From the NCBI RefSeq assembly GCF_014839805.1, contig NC_051132.1, forward strand, positions 2,852,001-2,916,000: a stretch of 64,000 nucleotides of DNA, given 5' to 3'. A program made the translations under genes and the position numbers. Of this stretch, positions 23,366 to 35,688 are shown piece after piece. Position 1 is the first letter of the stretch. Every line of letters starts with the position of its first letter. The notes under the pieces were generated by a model. That model made no database searches, was not told the DNA's origin, and was given only the letters and a program-made list of their open reading frames with translations. This stretch comes from Manduca sexta (Eukaryota; Arthropoda; Insecta; Lepidoptera; Sphingidae).

Positions 23366-24292
23366 TAGGTTAACTACAACTCGTTTCAAATATTAGACAG
23401 AAATCAACATTTATTATACAATCTAGGTCGTCTAAATAATGTTTTAGCGTGCCTAAAACGTCTAGTATTTTCGTTTTTGTCAAGTCATATAATATACTGA
23501 CCTACTAGTCCGAAAAAATCACTTATATAGCAAATATTTTGCCATACTAGAGGGCCTTGTAAGCAACTTTTTGTAACAAAGTCGCGAATATGTTTACCGA
23601 AACCTACCAATTTCTAGTCCTGTGTGCAAATTACAACTAGAATTTGTGTCTTATACTTCGTGACACAATGAATAAATAAAATTTAAATGCGTACACCGAA
23701 TAATAACTTTTATGATTGCACTAAAACTTATAAAAATACAAACCATTGCGTGGTGCTGGATGGGGTCGACTAAAATATTCAATGTCGATTACGCTTCGTA
23801 ATTATAATAAAAAACCCTTCAAGATAACACACAGCTGCTTAGCGGTGGAAATAGACAAAACACATTATATTAACAAATATTTTATAGGTACGAATCTTAT
23901 ATGTCATAAAGCTTAAAACATTTAATTTAAATTATTTAACCCCTTTAAATCTGTACCAATGATTTAGTATCCGCGCAGTAATCAAACCCGTGTCCTAACA
24001 TCTGTTCAACCACCAAGCCACTGCGTCGTAAATGCAAAACACATTGCTACATTAAATATTTAAACAAGTTATCTTTTATATTTGTTTTTATTATACGTGT
24101 AGTATATTTAGCTGTACATATTTACATTGTGACGAAAAGAAATTTATGTTGGTTAATGAGACCTTGAATTAAAATAATAAAACTGACAATGACATTTTAT
24201 TACGAGACGAGCAAGGCTCTCGTCTGAAGTAAACAACACAACCCATAAACGGGAACAAGACCGCCCCAACTTTGAAAATACATATTTGTTAG
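23366..24292. other. AT-rich non-coding DNA with a short H3 relic
   Basis: Near 23830-23865 ACACAGCTGCTTAGCGGTGG plus AAATAGACA resembles the H3 3' region. Otherwise nothing is recognised. Confidence 0.4.
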
Positions 24293-24307
24293 CTGGTGTA
24301 GTTCTGG

Positions 24308-24484
24308 GCCCTTATTCTGTATGATAGTGTAAACGCGTAACGCGGCCGTGTCATGTTATCTTCGGGAAATGTGCGTGGAATGGTATTCTGTAAGCCAAAA
24401 TTTCTATAGTCCTAAACATGATGCATTGTGTTACGTGCTTGTTACGCACTGTTAAAATAACGTGCGGGATAGAGAATAAGGCCC
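24308..24484. mobile_element. 177-bp inverted-repeat element between 15-bp direct repeats
   Basis: The left end is GCCCTTATTCTGTAT; the complement of the right end is GGGCCTTATTCTCTAT. The element is bounded by identical 15-mers CTGGTGTAGTTCTGG at 24293-24307 and 24485-24499. Internally the arms share loose similarity (CGCGTAACGCGG versus GTGCGTAACAAG). The ends look like a MITE, but a 15-bp duplication is longer than known for DNA transposons with terminal inverted repeats. Superfamily not assigned. Confidence 0.65.
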
Positions 24485-24631
24485 CTGGTGTAGTTCTGGC
24501 GTGATCATTTTGAGATCCCGTAGCTACCAAGGCGCAGATGGAGACCAACATGGGGTTATTAGCCGTTAAAAATCCGGCAAACCCTGCTTACCATTAGTAG
24601 ATGGGGATTCAAGAGGATTTTCTGCATGAAA

Positions 24632-24845
24632 AGGGGATATATTTTATATCCGCCCGGATAGCGACCACCGTATACAAGTTAAAACCCGCCATAGTGGCCC
24701 ACGTGTGTCGCGTTCCGAGATCAGCCTGTGTATATCAGGTTCCAACAGGCCGGCATAATTGCGTCGACTATCGGGAGATCATCTCTCGTCAGTCGATACT
24801 GGACCCCACTCCACTTAATCAGGTGCAGTGGAGTAACTCTTCCTT
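24632..24845 (+). repeat. Repeat-B, near full length
   Basis: It starts at a GGATATATTTTATATCC palindrome, then runs through GCCCGGATAGCGACCACC, TGTGTATATC, GGCCGGCATAATTG and TCTCTCGTCAGTCGA. It ends in a hairpin with arms ACTCCACT (24808-24815) and AGTGGAGT (24827-24834). At least seven other copies lie in the window. Non-coding; class uncertain (SINE-like or DNA-transposon-derived). Confidence 0.75.
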
Positions 24846-25450
24846 TTGAGATCAGTTAAAAATATTATATTCGCGTTTGAAAGTTAATTAAGATTTTTGA
24901 AGGCCTTAACATCTTTCCAATCTTGGCAACGCGTCCATGATCCTTCTGGAATAACAAATGTTTACATAGTGGAATAAACATTAGATGAAACGCGATATTT
25001 TTCGGATTATATCATAAGAAATCACAATGTGGTTTTTGAATAAAAAATCAAGACCAATCAGATGGCATGAATATTTATTTATTGCAAATAGAATTACAAC
25101 TTATATCGTTGAAAACGTTATTTTTATTTGAAATACAAACTGGACTTGTAGATGAAAGATGAATATTTTCTTAGCCCCTTAAGTGATGACCGCAATAGAC
25201 GGTATGTAGACAAAACAAAATAAATCGGCTTAGCAATGTAAATTCAAACATTAAAGTTTTTTTTAAACTGATATGGCTCATCACACAATTATTAGTTGGT
25301 ACATATATCCTATACCTACGCACGCAGCCCAGATTGTCCTTTACAGACAATTTGAGTTCAAATGTACTCAAAAATTTCAATAATTAACTAAGTTTTAAAT
25401 AGCTATAAGGAATCCACAATAACTATCCAAGTACCAACCAAAGTTCAAAG
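24846..25450. other. AT-rich non-coding DNA
   Basis: Nothing recognised. Confidence 0.5.
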
Positions 25451-26720
25451 ATCGAACAGTTATGAAATTTAAATGTGGAACAGCCGAATTCACTGGTTCA
25501 TTTCCATGCGCAGTGAAAGTGATGTCATGTTTTATTTTTTTAAGCGAATCCTGCCGAATGCAGCGCACATTCGGCCTCGGCCAGCGTCGCGCGTGTCATC
25601 GACCCCTGATTCGGGCGTGGTGGATACATAATGTGTTGAGTAAGGTCAGTGTTGTGCGCTCCTGTGTGCACTTGTGTGAGTGTGTGTCAGCTTTTACTTT
25701 CAATTTATTGGCTTTTCGACGTATTTTACCGTACAATACAATTAATTCAATTTAATTTTGCCTTCGACGTCCACACATAATGTTTTCGATAAGTTTAAAA
25801 GCGTTTAAAAATGGTTAATTTATTAAAATTTATTAACGTAATCCATAAGTGTAGATTGAGGATGTGCGAGTCCCTTTCGCGCTATTATTACTTGGATACA
25901 ATATTTTAATTATAGAGAGTAATTAACTACGAATCTCCTATTTGTACCAACAAAACTGACAGCGTAGATTGACCGCAGTCCAACGTTCAATCAATCTTCA
26001 CGTGTAAACTGACATATTTCAAAATTCAAAAATAGAACAAAGTTTTAAAATCTAAATCACACTAACCACATGTTCTGCGACGCCACGCGTCAGTTCACGC
26101 CTCCGTGGCCGTCCATTATTTATTACAAATCGATTTACAGTTTACAGACACGAGTCGGACACGACGCTGTAAATGTAATTAATGTACGTATTTCATGCGA
26201 CGTTTTTCTTTATTGGTCTGCGGTGTGGCACAAATTGACCCGTATGTTGAGATTATGTGCCATTTTCGTCCATCATTGATCAAGAAAAGTATTAAGGTAA
26301 TCAATATTGGCTGCCGGCGTGCCGTTAAAACTACATTACATAGAAGGTATTTTATAATAGCCACAAGTCAGTGACACTATCATTTCTCACTGATGGCTTA
26401 CTGTAAGTGTACTGTGTTTTTGCCGCGCGCCTTTTAAATAATCGTTACATCATCTAGAGAATCTTTTGTGTCGCGTAAAGTGTGTTCCCGTGGCGTGCGT
26501 TAACTGTGCGAATTACAAGCTTTGTGTACGAAATAATTTTTTTGCCCGATAAGAGTCATATTAATGATAAAAAGTCCCAAATTGGCTCAGTTATCCGACA
26601 TGATAGCTTATCTAAAGTTATCGTGGCACTGACCGCAGTTTTCGGCGTACGTTGACTGAGGTCAGGTATGTAGCCGTCTCGCTCGCACTCGTGTTATCGC
26701 CATTTCTTTTATTGTATACA
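25451..26720. promoter_or_regulatory. CpG-rich patches, candidate promoter DNA
   Basis: CpG-rich patches lie at about 25560-25660 (GGCCTCGGCCAGCGTCGCGC), 26080-26250 and 26400-26700. A TCAGT, the arthropod initiator core, lies at 25647-25651 after the first patch. The module at 26666 is shared with 22711. No coding exon is recognised. Confidence 0.35.
26666..26706 (+). promoter_or_regulatory. Shared promoter-like module, copy 2
   Basis: GTATGTAGCCGTCTC at 26666-26680 and CGCCATTTC at 26698-26706, as at 22711-22756. Confidence 0.4.
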
Positions 26721-27733
26721 CAGCTGTTGACGCGAAAAATATTTGCTAATGGTGAGTACAATATTTTATTGTGTTCAAATATGTACAAGCGGTTTGTATG
26801 GGGGCGTTGTCCTCGTCTACATTTTTGTCATGGCCATCTCAGATGTGTTGTGAACATGATTTTCGAAGCGTCTAACATAATCTTACCATCAGATACTTAT
26901 ACAAGGTCATTTTGACATTGCGTAACTGAATGAAACCACTTATCTACTTGGAAATAATACTTTACAATAAGTTACTTGAGCCGTAGATGTAAAAGAAAAA
27001 AGTGTAAGTTTCGAACAAAATAAATATTAATAAAATGTAATTTTACACGTGCTAGTGCCACTTCTACTACTCTTAGAGAATTCTTCGCAGTGGCAACATC
27101 ATACTTTCAGTCAGAAATACACCCACGCAAACGGCATATTCGTATTAAACTACAAACTGATCAAAAAATCAGAAAACTAAAATCGGTATTTTTTATGAAA
27201 ACATTAGTTATTAATGTATGATTTTTGGCACAATGTCAGCAAAGGTGAAGACGGTTATGTGGTTTCATTTATAAACGCAATTAAAAATGACTGTATACAG
27301 CAGACAATAGTCGCGAAGTGTCAATATAACCCGATTCCTGGCTTCTCTTTGGTAATTCATGTAAAATCTAATTATCATTAGGATGATTTGCATACCGTAT
27401 TTATGCCTATTAGTACCTATAATTGTCGGGTTCTCTTACGGAACACTTCACCTCTCGCCATTGATGTACAGGCTCATTATGAGACTGATTTATGAAACCA
27501 TATACAAATTTTTACCTCTGCGAACTTTGTGTCAAAAATCATCTATAGAAAAATATTCTCACCAAAAAGTCGTGATGTTATTTTAAATATTTTGATCATT
27601 TTATAATTTTGTGCGTATATGGTGTGTAAGTATATTTCTGATAGAAGTATAATGCAGTCCCTCGGGCAATTTTTCTTCGTACGGTAGAGGTCTTAGGGTT
27701 TGTAAAATTAAAATTACTTTTCATTGGTATTTA
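26721..27733. other. Non-coding DNA
   Basis: AT-rich; nothing recognised. Confidence 0.5.
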
Positions 27734-27962
27734 CTAGCTTTTGCTGGTGGCTTTGCCTGCGTGAAGGAGTTTTCCGGGATAAAAGTCTCGCTATATATTT
27801 TCCCGGAATAGAAAGCCTATAACTGTAACCTACCTATAACCTTCCCAAGGTCTTAAACTATCTCCATGCCAAATTTCATAAAAATCCGTTCAGTAGATTT
27901 TGAGAAAATCGATAACATACAGACAAACAGAAACGGGAACTTTGCTTTATAATACGTATAGA
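27734..27962 (-). mobile_element. Helitron H1, short complete form
   Basis: Plus strand A|CTAGCTTTTGCTGGTGGC ... CGTATAGA|T, 229 bp. On the minus strand it starts TCTATACG and ends AGCAAAAGCTAG then T. Inner words match H1: CCAAATTTCATAAAAATCCG and TTCAGTAGATTTTGAG. It lacks the 122-bp internal segment. Confidence 0.8.
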
Positions 27963-28484
27963 TTTTGTTTGAAGCTTACACTTTTTATTTTTACATCTAC
28001 AATTAGAATATCTTATGGTAGTGTTGTTTTCAAGACAAGTAAGTATATACGGTTATTAATTAATTGTATCCATATCCTAAGGATCTATAAATATTTCTAA
28101 AAGGAACAAGTACTCTAAGCCAAACTACAATACAGTTCAATTTACGCTATCATTAAATAGTTTTAAAAATGACAAAACTCTGTTTTAATTAGCCATAATC
28201 GCCAATAGAGTCACACCTCGACCTACATAGTGGTAATTTTTATGTGTCGGACACTTATCACTTACACATACATACACACATACTCACACACGCGAGTGTC
28301 TTTGTCTGCCAAATTATATATGTACTTACACAAAGTTATCAAGAGACAAACGATTTGTCAACGTTTTTTAATACATGACAAACCTTACTGCGATAGGTAT
28401 ATTTAAACTGAAATCAAGGACGTGGGACTTTTTATTAATTGAACTAGACTTCAAATAGAATATTCATATTATTAAAATTATTGA
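27963..28484. other. Non-coding DNA with CA-rich simple repeat
   Basis: A CACATACATACACACA-type imperfect simple repeat lies at about 28260-28297. Nothing else is seen. Confidence 0.5.
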
Positions 28485-28760
28485 ACGACGAGACTAGCTT
28501 GCCTTTTCTTTGAAGATGAGCAGTACGACTGCCACAAACACTAGAAACACTATCCAACACCTTGAATTACAAAGTATTGTTCCACTGCGCTCGCCATCCT
28601 GAGACATGAGATGTTAAGTCTTATGTCCAGTAGTTTCACTGGCTACAGTGTCCTTCTAACCAGAACACAACAGTGACTACACACTGCTGCTTGGCGGCAG
28701 AAATAGACATTGCGGTGGTACCTACCCAGACGGACTCTCATACGGGAGACCTACCACTAA
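28485..28760 (+). mobile_element. Helitron-like repeat H3, near full length
   Basis: Runs from AACGACGAGACTAGCTTGCC through the H3 body to GACTCTCATACGGGAGACC, ending CTAA followed by T. The hairpin plus CTRR and T supports a Helitron 3' end. Confidence 0.75.
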
Positions 28761-30300
28761 TATAATATGTTTGGGAGATGGTTGTGTAATGGGATTATGA
28801 TTCTTATCAGACGGAGACTAGAATTAAAAGTGTTTTATCGGTTTGTTTATTACTTGTTTATAACTTTTGTTACCCTATTTTATGTATATAGATAATTATT
28901 ATTAATATAGCGGACTCAAATGTGCAATGTCAGAAAAGAGTTACTGAGTTTTATGCATATAAAAATGTAACTATACCTATTGTATACTTAGTATGCAAAC
29001 CAATAAATTATTTGACCGAGAGAAGTATTTTTTTCGGGCAAGGCAACATTCATAATTTTATCCACAGTATCCAAATCAGATACAACTCCTAAATCGCCTG
29101 CCTTACCTTAGTCAATATATTTTATATTTATTATAATTATTAAGTAACTACCAACAATAGGTCAAAATAGGATTGCAGCCTACAATAAAACCCAATATAC
29201 AAGTATCTTAGAATATATTATTGATTATAATCAGTTTTGTAGCCTAAATTAATAAATAAATAGATAATATAACAGTTGACACATGGCAACTAGAACAGCT
29301 TCAAACCCAAAGCAGGATAAACACCGAAAATATTTTTTATGCGGTTTCTTATTAATAATTTTTCCTTATTTGTCCTAGCATTGTTGACGCAAACATAACT
29401 GTCCAATTTGGTTAGAACAAAAATTGTAATTAACAATAACAATTATAATTATTTCTCGGATTTGGATATCATTTTCCTGCTTTAATGTTTCGGTTTCAAA
29501 AGCCCTCAATGGCTTAATTTGCGTTTTGTGTTTACAATATTTGAGTAATTTTATTAGTTTTTGGCTCTGTAACGTGTAGTGTATTACTATGTTTTTTCCA
29601 TTTTTAAGAGTAAGTTTCTGTTCTCAGCATTCCTCGAACCTTAATCAAAATTCACCAAGACGTAGATGCAGTCTTCTCACTGTCAATAAAGCCGTTTGGG
29701 AAAATCAAACCAGTTAAACACCAGTATGATCTAACAATCCATTTTCTTTTTTTTAACACACGGAAGAAAAAAATACGGCCAGCAACATATCAAATATTGG
29801 CAAATAAATAAAAAAAAAATTGCTTACCAGATATCTCGTGGAGCACGATGGATTATAAACTGATGTAATCTATGATTTAATTATAACCAGTATCACTATG
29901 TTTAAGACGGACAGAGATAAAAAAATATGTGAAGTGTCACACTATTGTGAAAAAAAATTTTTTTGGATGTCAGACCTTAGTGGTAATGAAGAAATCGCGT
30001 CGTATCCAGTCGTATAGGTCAACAAAACTACGATGCCAGCGTGTGCATTAAAAGCACAGTTTTGAAGTCATTGTTTATCATTATCAGACTATTGTATTTA
30101 GTCTCACAAAACATTTACCAAATAATTTCTACGTCTTTTTATTACCCTGATAATTCCTCAGACTTGTCTACCTCGCAAGGTCATACAAAATTCGGCATGA
30201 TTCATTAAATGAAACATGTCTAGACACAGTTTTTAGTAATCGTTATTTCGTATGACAAGGAGTTCTAAGATTATATAGAGCGAACATTGGGAAGATTGTC
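28761..30300. other. AT-rich non-coding DNA
   Basis: Nothing recognised. Confidence 0.5.
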
Positions 30301-30308
30301 ATACAAAA

Positions 30309-30356
30309 ATTTTACGCTTTCGTGATGGCTCAAGCTACAGTGAAATAGCAAAACAC
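30309..30356 (+). pseudogene. Tc1/mariner-like transposase relic (helix-turn-helix)
   Basis: The frame reads ILRFRDGSSYSEIAKH, which fits the N-terminal helix-turn-helix of Tc1-type transposases (GxSYxEIA core). Immediately upstream AAGATTGTC could encode the preceding KIV in another frame. No terminal inverted repeats or further transposase were found. It is short, so chance similarity is possible. Confidence 0.4.
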
Positions 30357-30359
30357 CAA

Positions 30360-31319
30360 TGTAAAATACTTCATATTTTTCAATATCATGATTTGCACGT
30401 TTTAATGCGAATATTAGCATATTTTCTGTAAATATATTTTTGTTTTATCTAAGAACGCTGTGTCTTGTCATACGGACGTTTCAAATAAGACAGCGACTTA
30501 TAATTGGTTATAACATTGGAGCAAAAATTTGGCTCTGATGTCCGGTCTATAACTAACTATATCTATCTTTGCTGTATAATGGTTTATGTTTACGGGAATG
30601 GGATGAACATAAGTCCCTACTAATGAGATTTTTTATTGATTCATTCTCGGAATCAGGTTGAAGATTGAGATTCGGATCGATTATTGAAAACATCTGTTAG
30701 TCATGCGCAGTAATTATTAAGAGGTTACAATGTCCTTCAATTCAGAACTTCGCATAGCTGGGCCGCACTAATAAATAAACAACTCAGTATTATTTGAGTA
30801 TATTTTAAAATAAACGTAACGAAATAGTTGATATTTTATTTCGTAGAATTACAAAAAAAAAACAGATGCGACAGAAAAAAAAATAAGATTTCGATACGCA
30901 CTTTTATTTTTTGAAATACTTACCTACCTACCCAGCCGGATTATCGTATAAAACAAAAATACTAAAGATTCCAACTATGTCTAGATTATCATTCTAGAAG
31001 ATTCTCAAGTTTGGCAGAACGTGAAAACTACATGAGGTAAATCTTGGAAACTCGTCGCGATCAAGGTCATTAGTCGATGTTTATATGTACGTATAAGTAG
31101 GTGTTTACGCAAACATTGTAGTGTGAATATATGTTATCATAATGTCATTATCAAGGTCCCGCGCGATTAGATACACAAGAGTTAGTTTTTTTAATAACGT
31201 GTTATTTTCAAATATGAAAGATAATTATTCTTAATGGTAAGCTTCACATTTATTTTATTTGTTGCAAAAAACTTGTGATATTAAGCTGGCATATAAACGG
31301 TATTATATTTTTATGTACA
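30360..31319. other. AT-rich non-coding DNA
   Basis: Nothing recognised. Confidence 0.5.
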
Positions 31320-31503
31320 CTAGCTTTTGCCCTCAGCTCCACACGCGTGCATAAGTTTTCCGGGATTATAGCCTATAGCACTAAGGAATAATGTAGCTTC
31401 TTATTAGTGTAATAATTTACAAAATCGGTTCAGTAATTCCATAAATTAATTGCTACAAATCCACATACAAATTCATAAAGTTTTCATTTTATATGAGTAT
31501 AGA
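31320..31503 (-). mobile_element. Helitron H1, short divergent form
   Basis: Plus strand A|CTAGCTTTTGCCCTCAGC ... GAGTATAGA|T, with TTTTCCGGGATTATAGCCTA and AAAATCGGTTCAGTAATTCC inside. Confidence 0.75.
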
Positions 31504-31734
31504 TTAATTCATGGCAGAACAATGCGTTTGTCACCTTAAGACACTAGACTTAGGTCTCATAATCCACAGAAATTATACTACGTACGATGTACAACAATAA
31601 GGAAATACAGTGAAATTAAAGATGAAAGAAAATAACTTTATTTGGCCGTTGGCCAGAACCAGATGGTGCTGTACATAGTACATACAGCTCAAAAAACATA
31701 CACATACTTATAAATATTCCTTCCATATGATAAA

Positions 31735-31905
31735 ACAAATTCCCCGCCATGTCTGGCTGAACGCGATAAACTAAAAAACTAACGAACTAATTTCGATGAA
31801 ATTAGGTATGGAGATAGTTTGAGATCCCGGGAAGGACATAGGCTACTTTTACCCCGGGAAAATATAAAGCGGGACTTTTACTCGAACAAAACCCCGAGCA
31901 AAAAA
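31735..31905 (+). mobile_element. Helitron H1 relic
   Basis: CTGAACGCGATAAACT, TTTCGATGAAATTAGG, GGGAAGGACATAGGCTACTT and a decayed CCCCGAGCAAAA 3' end. Confidence 0.7.
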
Positions 31906-32319
31906 TTAATACATATTAAATGCTGGAAATTTCCTTTAACAGTAAACTAAATGCTTAATATCAATTGTATAAAAATTGAAAAATGATTCAAACAAACGAA
32001 TTTGGTTAAGCTGATAAGAAATATTTATAAAAACATGATTCAATAATAAAAATAAGTTTGTCTAAATTCAGCCAAAACGAGATCAATGAATGTATTTATT
32101 TAACTTTGTTATTACAGAAATCCAGCGAACATTAAAAATGTCACCAGTGCGTTGACTCATGCAGCTGTATCAACAGCTATATTGATTTCATTTAACAAAA
32201 ATGTTGGCAACAATTTTTATAGAGTAATCAATATGCTAGTATTAATGCCTAATATGGGTGGAGCGCTCAGAGACTGATTAGAACAAACAGCATATAAGCA
32301 TTTTTTTAATTACTAGCAT

Positions 32320-32550
32320 GGTAAAGTGACTCCACTGCATCTGATGGTAAGTGGGGTGGGGTCCAATAGAATGTCGACTGACGAGAGATGATTACCTCCA
32401 AACAGCCAACACAATAATGTCGGTTGGAACCGGATATACACAGGCTGATCCCAGAACGTGATACACTTACGTAGGCCGCTGAAGCGGGTTTTAACGCCTG
32501 TGTACGGTGATTGCTATCCGGGCGGATATAAAATATATCCTACCAGCATC
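32320..32550 (-). repeat. Repeat-B, near full length
   Basis: Complement of the 24632 copy: AGTGACTCCACTGCATCTGA, TCGACTGACGAGAGATGATT and ATATACACAGGCTGATCCC, ending GGATATAAAATATATCC. Confidence 0.75.
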
Positions 32551-32686
32551 AATTCCAATACCGAAGTAGGAATAACCAGAAAAAAAATCTATGAAGAGTA
32601 TAGTACGACGATTGATTGAACTTCTTCAAGAGGTTTGTGTTATAGTTGTAAGATATCATAGCCATCATGTTGAAATCAAATGTTAA

Positions 32687-33045
32687 GGTGGTAGCTCAAG
32701 GTCCATTTTCATACATTTTGTTTCGGCTTTAATCTGGGTAACTAAACAAGTATTGGCAAGTAAAGAATTTAAATTCACGTCTAGTTAGTGATTAGTTCTC
32801 GCAGTTGAAAGAAAAATGTAAAAATAGTTAATAATCATGGATATTTCGGCCTTTAAAATTTCGTCATATTAAATTTTAAAGGCCGAAATATCCATGATTA
32901 TTAATTATTTTTACGTTTTTCTTTCAACTGCGAGAACTAATCACTAACTAGACGTGAATTTAAATTCTTTACTTGCCAATACTTGTTTAGTTACCCAGAT
33001 TAAAGCCGAAACAAAATGTATGAAAATGGACCTTGAGCTACCACC
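32687..33045 (+). mobile_element. Complete TTAA-flanked palindromic (foldback) element
   Basis: 359 bp, almost perfectly self-complementary around 32866, bounded by TTAA at 32683-32686 and 33046-33049. The ends are GGTGGTAGCTCAAGGTCC and its complement. Only a short asymmetric loop (TCGTCATATT) breaks the symmetry. TTAA duplications are typical of piggyBac and Kolobok-type transposases, so this is read as a non-autonomous element mobilised by one of these. The transcript would form a roughly 170-bp hairpin. Confidence 0.85.
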
Positions 33046-33049
33046 TTAA

Positions 33050-33590
33050 GCCATTCTTTATTAAATATCCAATTTGAAAATCACTACCCATTAGATTTCG
33101 GTAAAGAAAACAGCCATTAAAACTAAAAAATGTAGACATAAATACATTATTCAAGTGAATAATAGTTTTGTGATTGTCGAACGAGTGAGAGCTAGAAGAT
33201 AAGAATCCAAAACAACGGCAAACACGTGATTTTAATGTAGATATAGTTGCTTTGTGTTATAAAATGATAAAAAAGAATTAAAAACGTAGGTTTAGGACTA
33301 CGCTTTATTTACTTAGAGGATTTGATTATAATGCAATTCTATTAATTGAATCAATTGATAAAATCAGTACTCATATTTAGAAGATGCAATTCTTACCTCC
33401 AAGACTTTAGGTAGTAGATAATTTTTAATGCTAAATGATAGATCCCTGGTGGGCAGAGATGACTTCTAGTCAGTAATTATTAGGTCGTATAGGGCACTTA
33501 CCAAAAGCAACTATACCATACTAATAACTACAACCAACTGAATAAAAATACCAGTGCGCAATTCATTTCTTAAGCTAAAGGACTGCCCTA
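33050..33590. other. Non-coding DNA
   Basis: Nothing recognised. Confidence 0.5.
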
Positions 33591-33705
33591 GTGCCGTAGG
33601 CCAGCATAATTGTGTCAATTGGCGAGAAATAAATGAGGAGAGGCCTCAGTCGAACTAAACCCCATTCCATTTACAATCAGGTGCAATGGAGTCACTTCGT
33701 TCCCA
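33591..33705 (+). repeat. Repeat-B 3' part
   Basis: GGCCAGCATAATTGTGTCAA, CCCCATTCCATTTACAATCA and GGTGCAATGGAGTCACTT. Confidence 0.65.
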
Positions 33706-33837
33706 TACGAAACGTGATTATTAAGGATAGAGAGAAACGCAGTACAAGCCGGTTAAGTGTGGATCGCGTCTTTACCTCATGCTCGATTATTACGTGGGTA
33801 TGCTACCCAATTGATGAACTTCTTTACTAACGGGAAC

Positions 33838-33960
33838 GTGAGGTCTCTGGTTTTGTGGCAGCCCACTTATAAACGATGTGGTTCTCAACTCGAATCTCGG
33901 GTTGAGCAATGGAAATTTGGCCAATAATCAGTTGCCTGAGATTAAAATTTATGTCAAAGA
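33838..33960 (+). repeat. tRNA-derived SINE relic (SINE-1 related)
   Basis: A B-box-like CTCGAATCTCGGGTTGAGCA, then AATCAGTTGCCTGAGATTAA and AAATTTATGTC. Tail not recognisable. Confidence 0.45.
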
Positions 33961-35620
33961 TGGAGATAAAAAATAAAGAAAGAAGGAAAAGAAAGAAATT
34001 AACATTTATATTGGGTCAAAACAGCATGAAATATACAATAAAAGGAGAGAAACCAAAATAAAATATAGAGATATATACAGTCATAGGTACTAATTATACC
34101 AACAATGGGTTGTTCAGTTCAACTCATTCAGCTCCTTACTGCAGTACCAGGCCAACTGATACTGCAAGGCTAATGTTCATTTATGGAACCAAACCAATAG
34201 GCTCGTATGTTATAGATTAAAACTTAAAATCACACAATTTTATGAATCTAGTAAAGAAAATAACTCGCGGAGCTTGCATATCTGTTAAAATTATCTCTAG
34301 GGCTTACCTACTATTAAACCCTTATTTACGGAACATACGAAGGACATCTGAACCGTTTATTGCTATCAGTCAAGCACCAAAAAATATATAATTTCAGGTA
34401 TTTACCACAGAATAAGAAACAGCAGAGTGGAACTTTCGTACCCTCTTTTATCTGGTGATAGCATATAGAAGAAAGTCAAGAGGTCTTGTGTGAATTTTTA
34501 GGTATCACGTTTAGCAAAGTCAAGAAATCACTTCAAATTTCTTAAAAAAGATAAGGCAACAAGAGCAATAGATAGGAAGTTATAAAAACAGGACTCATGG
34601 CACTTGTAAATAATTTAAATATTTGTATACAGATTTTTTTTTATTTATAAAGGATACCTAATATTAACAGGTTAAGACAGCTAAATAACAACACAAAAAG
34701 TAATTATTTTACTTCCTTTATCTAATCAAAAAATATTACGTATAATTAAATTCTTCACAAACAATAGTCACCTCTGCGATTGTATTTCTCGAGTAAACCT
34801 TTACTCTTATTAATTCATGTTCAAATTAGGTACTATTTAATCGTCACAAACCGTCCCTTCTTTGCATTATTCTATGACCATTCCGCGCACACATTGCAAT
34901 TGGAAAACTGTTTTTCGACATTGACAACGCAGTGCCAACCACCTGGGTTTTATCGGCGTGATAAAATTAATGCAATCAAAACGATATCAAAACTTCGACT
35001 ATCGGATAATCTTGACACGTGATGTTTATAGGTTAGTGGTATTTTAGAATTGCGCAGCGGCTGTTGGGGACAACTCAGATTTTCGTCGGAGGAAGCCTGT
35101 AGCTGTCCTTAATGCGCCGAAGATGGCCTGGAGTTTTTGTTGATATGTCGTGCGTAGGGTGTATATTGCGTAAGGGACTCGGCCTGATCGCCTGACGTTT
35201 ACCATCATTCCGGGCGGCTCAACGCCGAGTCGTAAGGCACGGTCACTCGAATATTACCGCTCAGTCCCCCACGAAGGCTGGACGGTAGTAACAAGGCACT
35301 TTCTTCCCGAAACCAAAAAGAAAAATTAAATTATATGACAAGATGATCAGCTCTCCCACTAGATAAACAGAAGCAGACTGACGAGTGTATATATTAGTTG
35401 GTCAAAATATCTCCAGCGCAAAGTCCTATCCCAGAACTGTTTTTGAATTTTCCGTGATAAAAATAGCTGCTATATTATGTTGTTCTAAAACTTATTGTGT
35501 TAATTTTTATCCAATTTTTTTTCACCATTTGATGAGTTAATTTATAGCAAATATCAAAGAAATCTCGCAATAATACGAGTAGCCTAGCGTTGGTTCTTGC
35601 TTGTGTTTTTATATCTAAAA
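33961..35620. other. Non-coding DNA
   Basis: AT-rich apart from a GC-richer stretch at about 35040-35300. No gene or family supported. Confidence 0.5.
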
Positions 35621-35688
35621 CTAGCTTTTGCTCGCGGCTCCGCCCGCGTTATAAAGTTTTCCGTTATAAAAATAGTAGTTTCCCGGGA

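Noticed and set aside
22958..23373. Overlapping open frames of 88-135 codons on both strands
   Set aside because: CpG-rich DNA lacks stops by composition; frames on both strands are equally open and none has a recognisable domain or splice sites.
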